Source of the DNA: Boletus sp. NGJ
Lineage: Eukaryota; Basidiomycota; Agaricomycetes; Boletales; Boletaceae
Reading direction: 5' to 3'
Assembly (NCBI GenBank): GCA_019096195.1
Contig: JAGTXK010000113.1
Coordinates: forward strand, 1 to 64,000
Length of the DNA: 64,000 nucleotides
Shown here piece by piece: positions 21,521-34,200 of the stretch. The notes beneath the pieces are model-generated. The model searched no databases, was not told the DNA's origin, and worked only from the letters and a program-made list of their open reading frames with translations. Position 1 is the first letter of the stretch, and every line of letters begins with the position of its first letter. Position numbers and translations under genes: made by a program.

Positions 21521-24430
21521 TTATGTCGTGAAGTACACACTACCATCTTTCTCTACATCCCCAAGTGTTCGAATTCTCCCTGTTCTCAACAACATGCTTT
21601 TTATATCCCTTTCCACATCTAACCGTGGTATTGGCACTCCTTTACCCAGGTCGATTCTTTCAAAGTCGACAACAAAATTTGCTAAGCGAGGCTTGGATGA
21701 TTGAAAAGCAGGGGATGGTGGCGTCGTCTCAATGGGGGCCCGATTGTTTGAATGCATCTTCCCAGGAGTGGATGCCTCAGTGTTTTCGGGCTGCATGTGG
21801 CCTGAGATCCCAGTAGTAGTCCGGCCCGACGCCGCCCGACGCGCTTCTGGTGCAATAACCTTCGCCTGCTTCGGCACGGGTGACTCGGGTTGAGCGGACC
21901 GCTGGCGTTTCTTGCCCACTTTCAAACTCGGTGTATCTAGCTTCTCAACAGCGCGCGTCTTTCCCTTTCCCTCGTTCTTCGCAATGAAACTTGGTTCTTT
22001 CCATGCTTCTGGGTCGTGTCTTGGGACGTCGGCAGGGCTCGCCATTTCTTGTACCTGGTCCTCAGTTCGACCGACGGGGAGGATAGGGGCATGTGAGAAT
22101 ACCATCCGCTCATCTTCCAATGGGTCCGAAAAAAGGGAATGCATAGACCTTTGGGACCCAGTACGTTCGGACGATTGGGTGGAACGGTGGATGGGAACTC
22201 CATCAGTGTCTTGTTTGGGAGATGCGTGTTGCATGACCGAAGCAGCAGCCAGACGTGAGGACGGACGAGATGGACTGCTTTGGAACGTGGAATGTATTTG
22301 AGCTTCATCAACGGATAACTGGTTATCTTTGTGGTCAGCATCAGCCGCCTCTTCATCCATATCCTGTGTTCCGGTCTGTGTGTTCAACTCAACCTCCGTC
22401 CGTGCAGTACTGTGCATCAATTGCAACTCGTCGGTCTCTTCCTCGGTATCAGATTTTCCTACTTCAAGTACTTCAATCTTTGGAGCACTCGGCACGGGCG
22501 GCCGATTCAATTCTGACTCCTGCTTTCCTGTATTAGCGTCGGTTTTTTTAGTCATATACTTGTCATCCGCTGAAGTGGCTTCCTGTTCATTGATGTCGCC
22601 ATGTATAGGCGAATACTCTGCAAGCATCTTCGACGTACGTATTGGCGTGTCAACTGGCTTTCCCTCTCTATGTGTGGATGCATCAAGAGGTTTAAACTCC
22701 TTTGCAAGAGATGATGGGAAGGCAGGTGGATGTGACAGTAAATGAGGATGATGATACTGCTGCGACTGTGAAATATGTTGCGATTGTGAATATGACTGGG
22801 ATGATCCTGTACCAGATGTATCAGAATTGGGGACTAGAATCTGAACTGGGCCTTGCTTGGTGGGATCTGGTCGAGAAACAGGAAGTCCTGGATGGGGAAC
22901 CTTTCTTTGAATGTTCTTCCGAATACTCATAGGCGATGGCAAAGAGGACGATGGAAGGGGTAGGGAAGAACTGGGGGCAGGTGGAGACGAAAGAGGGAGC
23001 TGTTGGGAAGGACGAAGGGAAGAGCAAAGCTCTGGAGGACTGTGAGGGGGTGAGGAGGAACGACGCATTGACGAGCGCTTGGTGCGTTGCGCAGGCGTAG
23101 GCGGTTGAAGAGAACCGGTATCTGAGGTGATCACAGTATCCAGTGCGGTGTGCTCCCCCGTATCAGAGGGTGGGTGTGAAGTGGCAGGCAAGACCTCTGG
23201 TTCATCTTGCTGTTGGATTCCATTCCCAGAAGCGGATGTGTTGGCCACCTCTGGAGCAACCGGACTGGCCCTATTCGACGGTGCCCAGTCTGTCGGTGTT
23301 CCTTGCCGCTGTAAGGAAGTAGGCGAAGGTATGTGCTGCGGGGATGTAGGACAAGCTAAGGGCTCGCGAGATTGAAGTCGGCTTGTTGTATCCAAGTGTG
23401 GTTCAACGGGAGGAAGCCTGAGCTCTGTCTCTGGATGGTCAGGGTCGGGTTGTGAGCCTACCTGTCGTGTACAGGGATTTACATTTACATACGTATAAGT
23501 TGTTCCTCCACTGCTGGCTTGGCCGCGAATTTCCCATGATCAACCTCGATTATCTAGCCAATCGACTTAGCATATGCCAGATGTCACAAAAAATAAATCA
23601 GCACACCCGCCAGCGTTTGGCATATGCTCGTTTGAAACCCTGGGGCCGTTCGGGTTTGGGTTTGGGGACAACCTCAGCAGCGTTGTCGGTCTGATGTTGG
23701 GGGGCGGGAGACGGTGAGGCGAGAGGGGGAGACGGGAGATGCGGTGGTGATTTTTTGTTCTGCACTAGTTCCTTCTGCTTGCGAAGCTTGAAGACGTTTC
23801 TGAACAAAGATATTAAACCAGGACGCTGAATACATGCGCGAACTTACCCACCCCCACCGTCCTGACGAAGACCTAGAACCCATTCTTTCATGTTTTTGTC
23901 CGATTCGAGATCACGAGGGTTCCCAAACAGGTGTCCGCCGGTACCTAATGAAACGACATGGTCGATTTCAAGTGATATGTGGGACACATGTGTATTTCCG
24001 GATGCATTTGGACCGATAGGACGCGGAGAAAACATAGGGCGATAGCTGGAGACAAAAACGAGGAAGAAACGAGAGTCGATAACGCTGCGGCCATGGGCAC
24101 TGGTGCAAGGACTGAGAAGGCGACACAGGGGCGACGGGAGGAGTCTAACTGACCTCTTGTACTGGTCTACGGCGTATTTTGAGATGCGGACGGACACTCT
24201 ATAATCCTTATCGGATATACAAGCCCAAACGTAACTGTTTTCATGATAGGTGAGCAGCTGGGGCGACATGTCAGTATTGGCAAGTACAGTAGTGACGAGG
24301 AACGTACATCTGTGAGCTGAACTTTCTTTTTTTTCGTTGATACTGGGGCGTTGAAAAGCTGGGCGCCATAGGTTTCCGCAACATCCATGAGGTAGTCGCG
24401 GATCCACGGACTCGACATCGACTCGGACAT
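21521..24430 (-). CDS. Probable TPP1/Tpz1-like shelterin OB-fold protein
   Basis: Five exons give about 874 residues; introns are 24258-24307, 24112-24153, 23800-23847 and 23462-23606. The first about 190 residues form a compact region starting SPWIRDYLMDVAE and continuing with SYVWACISDKDYRVSVRIS, SLEIDHVVSLG and MKEWVLGLRQDGGGG. This pattern fits the OB fold of the telomere protein TPP1/ACD (Tpz1 in fission yeast): an early Trp-Ile-Arg, then beta strands. The remaining about 680 residues are disordered and Ser/Pro/Gln-rich with no domain. They end in a conserved-looking segment (KPRLANFVVDFERIDLGKG). If correct, it would bridge telomere ssDNA protein and telomerase. Naming rests on pattern recall, not a search. 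It shares a promoter with chitin synthase. Confidence 0.6.
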
Positions 24431-24583
24431 CGCACTGGCAGAAGGAGTTTGCTCCTGTCACATTACGCGCCATGTCACGCGTCATTAATGTCACCTCGTG
24501 TGTAAACTCACGTGATCCGACGCGTTCCAACTTCCCAGTGTGGTTGAAGAATGAAACCTCATTTACATAAAATCCTAGTAACG
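24431..24583. promoter_or_regulatory. Divergent promoter with two ACGCGT (MCB) boxes and a CACGTG box
   Basis: The 153-base gap between the TPP1-like and chitin synthase start codons contains ACGCGT at 24477-24482 and 24520-24525, a further ACGCG at 24465-24469, and CACGTG at 24509-24514. ACGCGT is the MluI cell-cycle box bound by MBF-type regulators at G1/S in yeasts. Whether MBF acts here is inference. Confidence 0.6.
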
Positions 24584-27500
24584 ATGGCGCGGCGAAAACA
24601 ACCACCAGCCTCTGAACATGATGAGGATGGGCAACGCTACTCCGTGTACAGGTATTCCTTGTGCTCTCACCTCCAATGAGACTGCTCACCCCGCACCGTA
24701 GCTTGCCAGACTCTGTGGAACATCAAGTTCAGCCGATTCAGAGACAGCCTCCAGAGCGATATCAGCCAGGCCAACTCTTGCCCACCATCATGACTGGCGA
24801 AACCCTCGACCTCGACGACCCTTCTTCGTCCACACACGACCATGATCCGTTCACCGACCCTCAGTCGAGACCCAATTCAGTCTATACCGACCATTCAGAT
24901 ACGCGCCCTCCGTCCCAGTACAGCCAACACAGCCAGCATTCCAACCGTTCACTGCCTCAGCCACCAGTGAGCGTCCCCGCTCTTGTTGTCGGTAATCCTT
25001 TTTCTTTGACACCGACCGCATACGCGCCATATGATGTGAATGGTCTCTCAGCGCCATACAATGGCTCTCTTGATCACTTTCAGCATGATACCGAGGCTTT
25101 TGCTTCTGGGGTATATCCCCGTCAAGCCTACCGCCCGCCACGATCACGTTCCCCGACCCCTTTCGGTGACGACGAAGACTATAAACTCGACGAGAATAAC
25201 ATTGCACACTACACTGGCTATTCCCAATCCCATGACCCCAGTCATGTCTCTGAAAAATCTGATCATGATGATGACGACTACATTGACGAGTACGACATAT
25301 CTCAGTATGCAGACGTTCCAGGTGAAGATGACGAAACGGAAGTGGGCGAAAAGACGCCTTCTCTCTCTACTTCTATCGAACCCGAAACTCCAGTCGAGAC
25401 CATGCACTTTGGACCAGCCCCCGTCGGTCGCGTCCGGCGTAGACTCAAAAAGAAACGCGTCCAACTCACCAACGGAAACTTGGTTGTCGATCTCAGTGTC
25501 CCACCCAAGCTTGTCCTGCCTTACCGTGGAGAACCCGAAATGACTAAAACCAGGTATACTGCCGTCACCTGTGATCCCGACGATTTCGAGAAAGAAAAGT
25601 TCTTTCTTCGTCAGAACGAGAGTGGGCGCACTACAGAATTGTTTATCGTTATTACTATGTACAATGTGCGTCCCGCGAGTCAAGTCGTCGCCCTTTTCTG
25701 GCATGCTCACAGGCAGTCGTGCACAGGAAGACGAAATTTTGTTTTGCAGGACCATGTATGGTGTGATGCGGAACATTGCCCACCTTTGTTCCCGTAAAAA
25801 CTCACAGACTTGGGGACCAGACGCATGGAAGAAGGTTTGCCTGACTCTGCAATTCACTTACCTCATCGTGCTTATGATATGTCGTAGGTTGTAGTTTGTA
25901 TCGTCGCAGACGGACGAAAGAAGGTTCATCCTCGCGTCCTTGACTGCCTAACCCTCCTAGGTGTTTACCAACCTGGGGACCATATGAAGAACACCGTAAA
26001 CAACAAAGAAGTGACCGCCCATCTATTTGAATATACCACTTCCTTTGCCTTGGATCCGAACATCCAGTTCAAGTATCCGGACAAAGGCATCGTACCCACG
26101 CAAATCATTTTTTGCATGAAAGAAAAGAACCAGAAGAAGATCAATAGTCACCGATGGTTCTTTAATGCGTTTGCGCCAATGTTACAGGCAAGTGGAATGG
26201 GGATCTGTGCATAACTAGACTGACCTGGCGTGCCGTAGCCAAATGTGTGCGTATTGTTGGACGTTGGCACTCGCCCTGGGAACAACAGCATATATCGTCT
26301 GTGGAAGACGTTTGACGTCAACTCGAACGTCGGTGGTGCGTGTGGAGAGATTGCGGCATACAAGGGCAAGAACTGGAAATACCTTATGAACCCCTTGGGT
26401 AAAGTGAACCAGTTGCATAATTTGCCCATTTAGGCTAATTGTCCTCGAAAAGTTGCTGCGCAAAACTTTGAATACAAGTTGAGCAATATCTTGGACAAGC
26501 CCACCGAGAGCATGTTTGGGTATATTAGTGTTCTGGTGAACATATTCGTTCTACATGTGAAACAACAATTCACGTGTGCATAGCCTGGCGCGTTTTCCGC
26601 TTACAGGTATGTGTGGGAGGACGTCGGAGTGCTCTTTGTGACCTTGCTGGATACGCACAGGTATATTGCTTTGCAGAACAACAAAGATGGTCGTGGCCCT
26701 CTCGCCTCCTACTTCAAAGGCGAGGTTCTCCACGGCAACGATACGGATATTTTCACATCAAACATGTGTAAGTAACTCGCACTACTTACCCGCTCGTACG
26801 TTGACGAGGTGACAGATCTCGCTGAGGATGTGAGCGACTTGCGATTTTGCGGGATTCTAAATTTATGCTTTCTAGCGTATTCTTTGTTTCGAACTGATAG
26901 CGAAATCCAACTCTAGCTGGTACGGTTCTCACCTCACTGCCCTCGAAATCTGATTCACCCGTTTGTTCTTCAGGGTGCTCAAATACGTCAAAGGAGCCAT
27001 CGGCGAGACAGATGTTCCCGAATCGCTCCCAGAGTTCATATCTCAGCGTCGGCGATGGCTAAACGGCTCTTTCTTCGCCGCAGTCTATGCCATCGCGCAT
27101 GTCGGTCAAATCATGCGTAGTGGGCATAGCCCGTGGAGAAAGACGACGCTGCTTGTAGAAACAGTGTACAACTGCATTAATATGGTATTTTCGTGGTTTG
27201 GGATCGTGAGTTTGAAGCAATATTTGCATGCTTCATGCTGAGCGAGATCGTCCTAGGGAAACTTTTATCTATTCTTTGTGAGCAACCGACTTGCGATTAC
27301 TGGTATATGTGGCATAGATTAGGCTGACGAAACCGACAAATAGGTTGTGCTAAGCTCATCCTTGGAGGATAAATCGTTTGGGTTGACAAATATCCAGTAC
27401 TTCAATGCAATAGTTCAGGTATGATGCATTCCCTTTCCGACGAGTCACATTCTGATGAAACATCTCTTCAAAGTATTTCCTAGCCTCGATTATCATTGCT

Positions 27501-28624
27501 TGTTTCCTCATGTCAATGGGGAACAAGCCGAAAGCGTATGTCCCAGTTTCCGTCCGAGATTTATACTGAGTCCGCATTCCAGTGCTCATCTAAAATACAA
27601 GCTTGCGTCAATCTTTCTGGCTGTCTTGATGGTCTACCTACTCGTCGCATCTGTGCTCTGTGGGATAGCAACTGCTTCTCAAGCCGGAGGAAGTGTTGTA
27701 TTGTTGAGTATTGGTGTTACATATGGAGGTAAGGTTCCGATGCATGGCAGGAGTGGAAGAATGACTCGCTGATTGTGTATCGGACGGCTTCTTGAACGTG
27801 AACTGTGGTCATGTAGTCTATGTCATGAGCAGCCTACTCGCATTCGACCCGTGGCATCTCCTGACAAGTTTCGTACAATACTTGTTGCTGACTCCGACAT
27901 ATGTTTGCATCTTGAGCATGTAAGTCAGAGTTCTTATTCCCTTGGAAATTTCCAGCTGACTTGTGCATGCCAGATATGCATACTCGAATCTGAACGACGT
28001 TTGTGTTCCCTGTCTTGTCCACCCTGCGTCACCCTCACAGCGTTTTGTATTTGTCAGATTTCGTGGGGAACGAAACAAGATGCGGCACCCGACGCTGATC
28101 TAGGAGCTGCTGTGCAGGACTCTCATTCTCAAGTGGACATCCAGATGCTCGCAGAAGCGGCTGATGTGAACGGGATCTACGAAGAAGCCCTCGACTCACT
28201 GCGCGCCGCCAAGTTTGCCGACGTTGCGAATGCACGAGGTGGTGCGAAGACCAAGCAGGGGACGCGGGGGAAAAAACCGTCCAAAGTGATGAGCGAACGA
28301 GAGAAGGAGCAAGCTGCGATAGACTATTATGCAAACGTGAGGACGAACGTGCTGTTGACATGGGTGTTGTCGAACGTGAGTGGGAAGTTCCTTGGAGATG
28401 TCATTGTTTGGTCCCCACCGTCGGTGCTGACGAATGTCTGGAAAACGCAGGGCATGCTTCTCTTGCTAATTCTCTCAGGTACGAACTCTTCGAGTACATT
28501 CAGCCCGGACGCGGGCGTGTCGCGGACCAAGGGGTACTTGATGTTTATTCTAGCGTTCGCGGCAATTACGAACATTGTGGTGAGTTTTATTCTTTGTTTG
28601 AGGAAAAGAAGAAGTGCGAACTAA
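24584..28624 (+). CDS. Chitin synthase, division 1
   Basis: A plasma-membrane glycosyltransferase (GT2) making cell-wall chitin from UDP-GlcNAc. Eighteen exons give 1033 residues, the usual size for division 1. The N-terminal about 280 residues are disordered and acidic. The catalytic part has [47 protein letters not shown] and the product-binding QRRRWLNG; several membrane helices and SWGTKQD follow. Exons of 23 (26584-26606), 14 (26816-26829), 21 (27257-27277) and 25 (27974-27998) bases crowd the catalytic and membrane region. One intron (26188-26238) is GC-AG with donor GCAAGT. Class within division 1 (I-III) is not assigned. The predicted C-terminus CLRKRRSAN is unverified; a last intron could alter it. 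Confidence 0.93.
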
Positions 28625-28835
28625 TATGTGGGTGATACGAAGCGCCTGGGAGGGTCGACATTATACCTGTTGACGAGGATCTTCACGCAGTAAGAGGATG
28701 GACGAACGCGCGTGTGAGGTGGTCTCTAGAAGAGTGTTATATATCACTGGTCGTGTATGATAGATACATATACGCGAAGCAAATATAAGCCGAGAACGGG
28801 TACGGGTGCGCAATACTAGTGCATCTGTACGAAGT

Positions 28836-30350
28836 TCAGGCGAACAGGTAATCGTAGAATGATCCTTTACCGGTCCCTACAGCCCCAGCGAGAACTTTGT
28901 TGTCGTTCTTTGCTTTTCTCTTCCGCCTTGCACCCAGCTTGCGAGCGGTATATAAACGATGTGGGGACCTACGAGCAGGGGAAGGGGAAGAAGCTGAACG
29001 AGGATAGAGTGTGCGTAAGCGATCTCGGTTGGCGCGGGCGCGGGAGGACGTTGGGTTCTCGCCTTGTTCATGCGGTTCAGTATCGGCAGGGGATCCGGCT
29101 TGAGCGGATATCGTGGCATTGCGGAGACGAGTCGGCGTCGCAAAGTCGTCAAACTCGGCATGAGTAGAAAGGGAGAGAGATTCCATCGATGCTGCGAAAC
29201 CATGGTCGTCTGCGTCGATGTCCGAGTCGGACCCACCGGGGACGGACCAGGAGGCAGGGGAAGACGGACGGGATTCTTGGATATCGGAGAGTGCGCGAGT
29301 GCGAGTGGGCAGATCGCCAAGAACAGAATCAACGTCAGAGGTGTCGGTAGTATTGTAGTCAGAGGCGTCTGTCGCGTTGAAGTCTGAGAGGCTGGCATCG
29401 GAGATAAGGAAATCGGAGGCATCAGTCGTGGGAGGGGTGTTCAGCGTTCGGGATGCTGCGTTGACACGAGGATCCGGGCGGAGGATATTTGGGCGGAGGA
29501 GGTACGTGAGACGGTAACCGTCTGTCTCCTTGCCTGATGAGTGGAGTCAGCAGGTGAAAGAGGATGGTAAGGGAGAGGGACGTACTGAAGCTGACGACGC
29601 CGTACCACCTCGCGACGCAATGGACGACATACCTCTCGAACGCGCCGTCGCGATAGTCGGAGTTTCCAAGAGCGGTATCTACTTTGACAGCCCAGACGAG
29701 TCTTCCAGCCTCCCTGCCGACTTCCCTGATGTCTTCCCTGTCGCCAACTGGGTCTCCAGGGAAGCGAAGGAGACCCTTGGCTTGATCGGGGTTCAAGTAG
29801 GTTCCACCTTCGAGCCATGCTGTAAGGTGTGTCTCGACGGCTTTCACGAGGTAAGCAGAGGATGCACGGGCGCGGAGGGCACGGCGGGCGCCGCGGAGAG
29901 AGAGGGAGAAGAGGCCAGCGGAAGATGTGGATGGGAGGGAGGGAGGAGGGCGAGAGGGAGGAACGGGAAGGGTGCGGGGTAGGTAAGTAGGTAGGGGATG
30001 CGGAAATGTGGAGGAAGGGACCTGCAGCGGATGGGCAAAGTCGAGGCTGGTTGGGAGGGCGATGTGTGGGTTATGCGTGAACTTGGCTGTGGATGGGTCA
30101 GTCGAGGCGGGGAATGAGAGCGATGGAGTGCACCATTCTCGCGCCGTCTAACCCAGCGCTTTCCTTCCGGTTCTAGTCGATCTTTATTGGCCCTGCGCTG
30201 GTGAGACTGATGGGGGGAATCCTGGGATGGGATGTGGAGATGCGCGAAGCGATTGGAAAGCTTTGGGTTGCGAAGGAGGGCAGGAAAGGACAGCGGGACG
30301 GGTCCAGCGTCGGGTCCAGCGTCGTGAGCGGCAACATCGACGTCTGCCAT
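28836..30350 (-). CDS. R3H domain protein with R3H-associated N-terminal domain
   Basis: A predicted nucleic-acid-binding protein of 471 residues in three exons; introns are 30087-30133 and 29534-29585. The N-terminal block (KRWVRRREN, then HIALPTSLDFAHPLQVP and FSLSLRGARRALR) matches the R3H-associated domain. The motif ERYVVHCVARWYGVVSFSK contains the Arg-x3-His that defines R3H and continues to GYRLTYLLRP. The C-terminal half is low complexity with Asp/Ser repeats (TDASD, TDTSD). It closes with a basic patch GARRKRKAKNDNKV and a terminal GKGSFYDYLFA that looks conserved. Its cellular role is unknown. The start at 30350 is the only ATG before the conserved block. Confidence 0.8.
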
Positions 30351-30477
30351 GGCGGCGAGGTTCGAGTTGGACGATGGACGATGGACGGATTTGTTTCTCG
30401 CAGGCGAGTCATTGTCGGCTGCTGTGCTGATAAGATTTGGGTCCGTCACGGTACTACCAACTTTGCTCTCGCCATAG
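30351..30477. promoter_or_regulatory. Very short divergent promoter, R3H gene / BET5
   Basis: Only 127 bases separate the two start codons, so both genes must be driven from essentially one nucleosome-free region. No clear TATA element or known factor site is seen. Confidence 0.4.
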
Positions 30478-31216
30478 ATGACCATCTACAGTCTCTACAT
30501 CTTTGACAGGTGCATTACATTCACTCTAGTTGCAAATCTTTCAATCTAATGCTACCACGTCAGACATTGTGCCTGCGTCTACTATCAAGACTGGCACCGC
30601 ACGAAACACTTGAAGCGCGCTGTGGAGGGCGGTATTCTGGATGGCGTCTCTCGTGCCGTCTCCCCAATAACCGTCGACACGTCCACCGCAAACAACTCTA
30701 CCTTTAGCAGCCCTCGGAACACCCTCTCCTCCACCACAGGGTTCGTCGTAGCCGTCGGCCAAGATTCCTCCATCCCTTCACAACCACCACCAGATGGGCC
30801 AAAATCGAACGCCCTTGCCTTCGATGAAGAAGCAAAACTCGTGTACGGTGTCATGTTGTCTTTGCGCAATATGGTCAAGAAATTGTCCGGAAGGTAGGCG
30901 TTGTCTCTGCCTCACATTCTGCAGTATCTTAGCCCCAATCCGCTTCGCCAGAGACGAGCAGTTCACAAGTTACCGCACGTCTGCGTACAGACTCCACTTG
31001 TATGAAACAATATCCGGCTACAAGTTCGTCTGCCTCAGTGATCCGTCTACAGACGGGCTGCGCTTCGTCCTGCGACAGATCTACAGCGGTCCTTTCGTGG
31101 ATTATGTAGTCCGGAATCCGCTGGTGCCGGTGGACTCTCGCGAACAAGGCATTGATAATGACTACTTTCGTGCCAGTGTCGATCGTTTGATCCGTGGTTT
31201 ATCTGTCTTTGCTTGA
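30478..31216 (+). CDS. BET5: TRAPP complex subunit BET5 (TRAPPC1)
   Basis: A longin-fold core subunit of TRAPP complexes, the exchange factors for Ypt1/Rab1 in ER-Golgi traffic. Three exons give 208 residues; introns are 30510-30563 and 30894-30951. The N-terminus MTIYSLYIFDRHCACVYYQD is typical. The hallmark LVYGVMLSLRNMVKKLSGRD, YRLHLYETISGYKFV and FVDYVVRNPL follow. Most family members have about 145-175 residues. The extra length is a Ser/Thr/Pro-rich loop of about 50 residues (roughly positions 30650-30800) between the first strands and LVYGV. It converges with FUN30, with 77 bases between stops. Confidence 0.93.
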
Positions 31217-31293
31217 ACGGTCACAACTAGCAGAAACTGTAGAGGGTATGTTCTACGTATAATACACAATGTCATGTCTTGGCGTCAAGTTCA

Positions 31294-34200
31294 TCAAGTG
31301 GACGTGAGGGCCCGAGTTTCACATTGTCTACTGTCTTGTTGTTCCAGCTGTTTTCTGAGCACGTTCACCAGTGACACCTTCATCTCCGTCTCCAGCTTGC
31401 TCTCTCCTTGGTCACCATCCGTCTCTTCGCTATCGCCTGCTACTGCTTCGTCTAGCGCCAGCTTGGTTTCACCCAAGCGTAACATGTCTTCCTCAATCGT
31501 TCCCCGCGTTATTAGTTTCACAACATCAACGTCCCGTTTCTGCCCTATCCGGTATGCACGGTCTTGTGCCTGTCGATCGTTGTGGGGGTTAAAATCTTGG
31601 TCAAACCTTGCACGGAAACAAGTTAGAGAGGTCCAAGTTGAAAGCTGTCCCGACTCACATGATGACGACGCTCGCTGCTGTCAAATTGATTCCCATACCG
31701 CCCGCTTTTGTAGAGAGGAGGAAAATAGGTATAGATTCGTCCTCCGTGAACTCGTCAACGAGCGATTGCCGGACGTCTACAGCGGTCGAACCAGTGAGCA
31801 GTAAATATTTGATAGTCTTCTGCTTGAGGATGGCTTGGAGGATGTCGAGAATTTGGGTAAACTGTGTTATATCCATCAGATTAGACCCATGCCTTGCGAC
31901 AGAGGTTTACTTGCCTGGGAGAAAATCAAGACTTTTCGCTTTTGCTGGGCATAGTCCTCAAGGAGTCGTAACAGCACGGTAACTTTGCCAGCATCAAGGA
32001 AACATTTCTCATCTTGGACGTACTTTCGCGTTGACTTGTCACAGGTCAGCGGGAGACCGAGGATAAGTTAAAGGCGATGAAGATACACACCTTGTAGCCT
32101 TGGCAGAAGAACTGCAACTCGGCATCCGTCATAACTTCCATGTCCTCCTTTACATACTGAAATACAGCCCCACGTTTTCTAAAGTCGGCTTCTTTCAGCA
32201 ATAGTTTCGTGATCGACGTCAGGATCTGATCCGTATAGAGTTTTCTGAAGAGCATCGGGTGCGAGGCTGCCTTTCGAAGCTCCATAAGCACATTTGAGCT
32301 GTTCTCGGCGTACTTGTCCTTGGTCCGCGGCGTCTTAGCAGGTTTTTTCTTCCCGAGCTGTACAGTGTTATTTGGGGTCGAAGCACCAGACGTGCTGGGA
32401 GTGTTGGAATCTACTTCTAGGATAGTCTTGGTAGATCGTTGCAGAGCGTCGTTGTAAATAGATCTCTGCAGCTCAGTCATGGCACACCACTCTATTCGCT
32501 CTGTCTTCTGAGGAAGGTCCTTGAGCACCTGAAGACAAGTGAGTAACTACATGGGTACATTCAAAGTCTTCAATACGTACTTGATCCTTCCGTCGCCGAA
32601 GGACAAAGGGTGTCATCATCTTTTTTGCCCGTGATATGCGCTCTTGTGAGAGTAAAGCAACTTTGGCATCGCCTTTTGTTTTGAAAATCGCACGTAACGA
32701 ATCCATAGTCTCTCCAAGAAGGTTTGGGAGGATGAAATTAAGCAACGACTATTGGGAAATCAGACATCCAACCTCTCCGCACCGTATAGGAGCAACATAC
32801 CACAAGCTCCTGTAGATTGTTTTGCAAAGGCGTTCCGGTTAGAAGAAGACGCCACCTAGCCTCAAACTTTAAAAGAGCCTGATAGCGCTGAGATTGAAAA
32901 TTCTTCAACACATGGCCCTCGTCGAAAACAATGCACTGCGATCTGTGTGAGCGAAGTGGTGTCCCTCTCAGTAACTAGAGCATACGCACATCCCATTCTA
33001 CCCTTCGGAAGAACTTGCGATCCCTGTCATTACCCTGTGCCAGGTTGTACGTCGTGATGAGTACTTCCCAACCACTGTCGTTCTTGCCTTGGCGACGTTG
33101 AGTGTCGATGAGGGTTTGGCGCAGAGCTGGTCGTTCGTCTTTACCGGCGTAGTATGTCTGAATTGATATTGATGGGGCAAAGCGGGCAAATTCTCTACAC
33201 CAGTTTTCTAGCGTTGAGGATCTGTAGCACAGGAGCGTTGGTCATCGGTCACGTGGTGGCAATTCCGTAGACATACGGTACTATGACAAGATGTGGGCCC
33301 ACATTCCCTCGTTCCTTCAGGTGAGCAAAGAAACTGATGACCTGGATGGTTTTACCAAGTCCTAATACACGAGTTTCAACAAGTGCTAGACAGGAGAACG
33401 CCAAACCCACTCACCCATCTCATCGGCGAGTATACAACTATACTCCTTGTTATAGAGCAGGTATAACCAGTTGATACCCAACAACTGATAATCCTTCAAC
33501 ATCACCCCTGGGGTCAACGTTGCAGGCTGTTGTGCAAAATACTCTTTCGTCGCCAACTTGACGGACTCCAGGTTCAATGAACCTTCCTCCGCTTCATCGA
33601 TCACAGAAGACGTGTTTTTTGACGCATCCTCTTTGAATTTTCCCTTGCTGTTGATGCTGTCTGCGGACCAAGACGCGATCGCCGCACGTAGGCTCGCACC
33701 TATGCGCTCGCATTTCTCGAGAACGTTGTCAACAGCGCCATACCCACCGAGTACCCTTTGACAGTCCTCAAATAGCCGAGGACTTATGCCGGCGGGCCCT
33801 GCTTTCTTCCTACCCTGGCCTAACTTGACATTGACGTCGTCAACAGAAACGAAAGGTCTGAGGGATATCATTTTGTCGGCTTGCTCCGAACTACAACCTG
33901 GTGATAACTCAGTAAACCCGGGCTGGAATTGTATTTCCCAGATCGTACCAGTCAACTCCTGCAGCCCATCAGTGTTTGCCGTATTGAGGAAGTCCAACGC
34001 CCTCCTTTGTGTGTCGTCCATGGGTGCACCCTCACCGTCTGACGAGTCAGAGTCAGAGACGACAACTTGATTGACACGTCTGCGTCGTGGGACAACAAGC
34101 GGCGTGGAGGGAGATGTTGGGGACGCAACCATGGGGATCGATGACATTGATACAGCAGACGTTGGCGTGGACTGGTTGGTATCTAACACAGCTCTGTTCG

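Noticed and set aside
30894-30924. A 31-base intron in BET5
   Set aside because: A GT-AG pair exists, but using the later acceptor at 30951 gives a normal 58-base intron and restores the conserved KLSGRDEQF joining.
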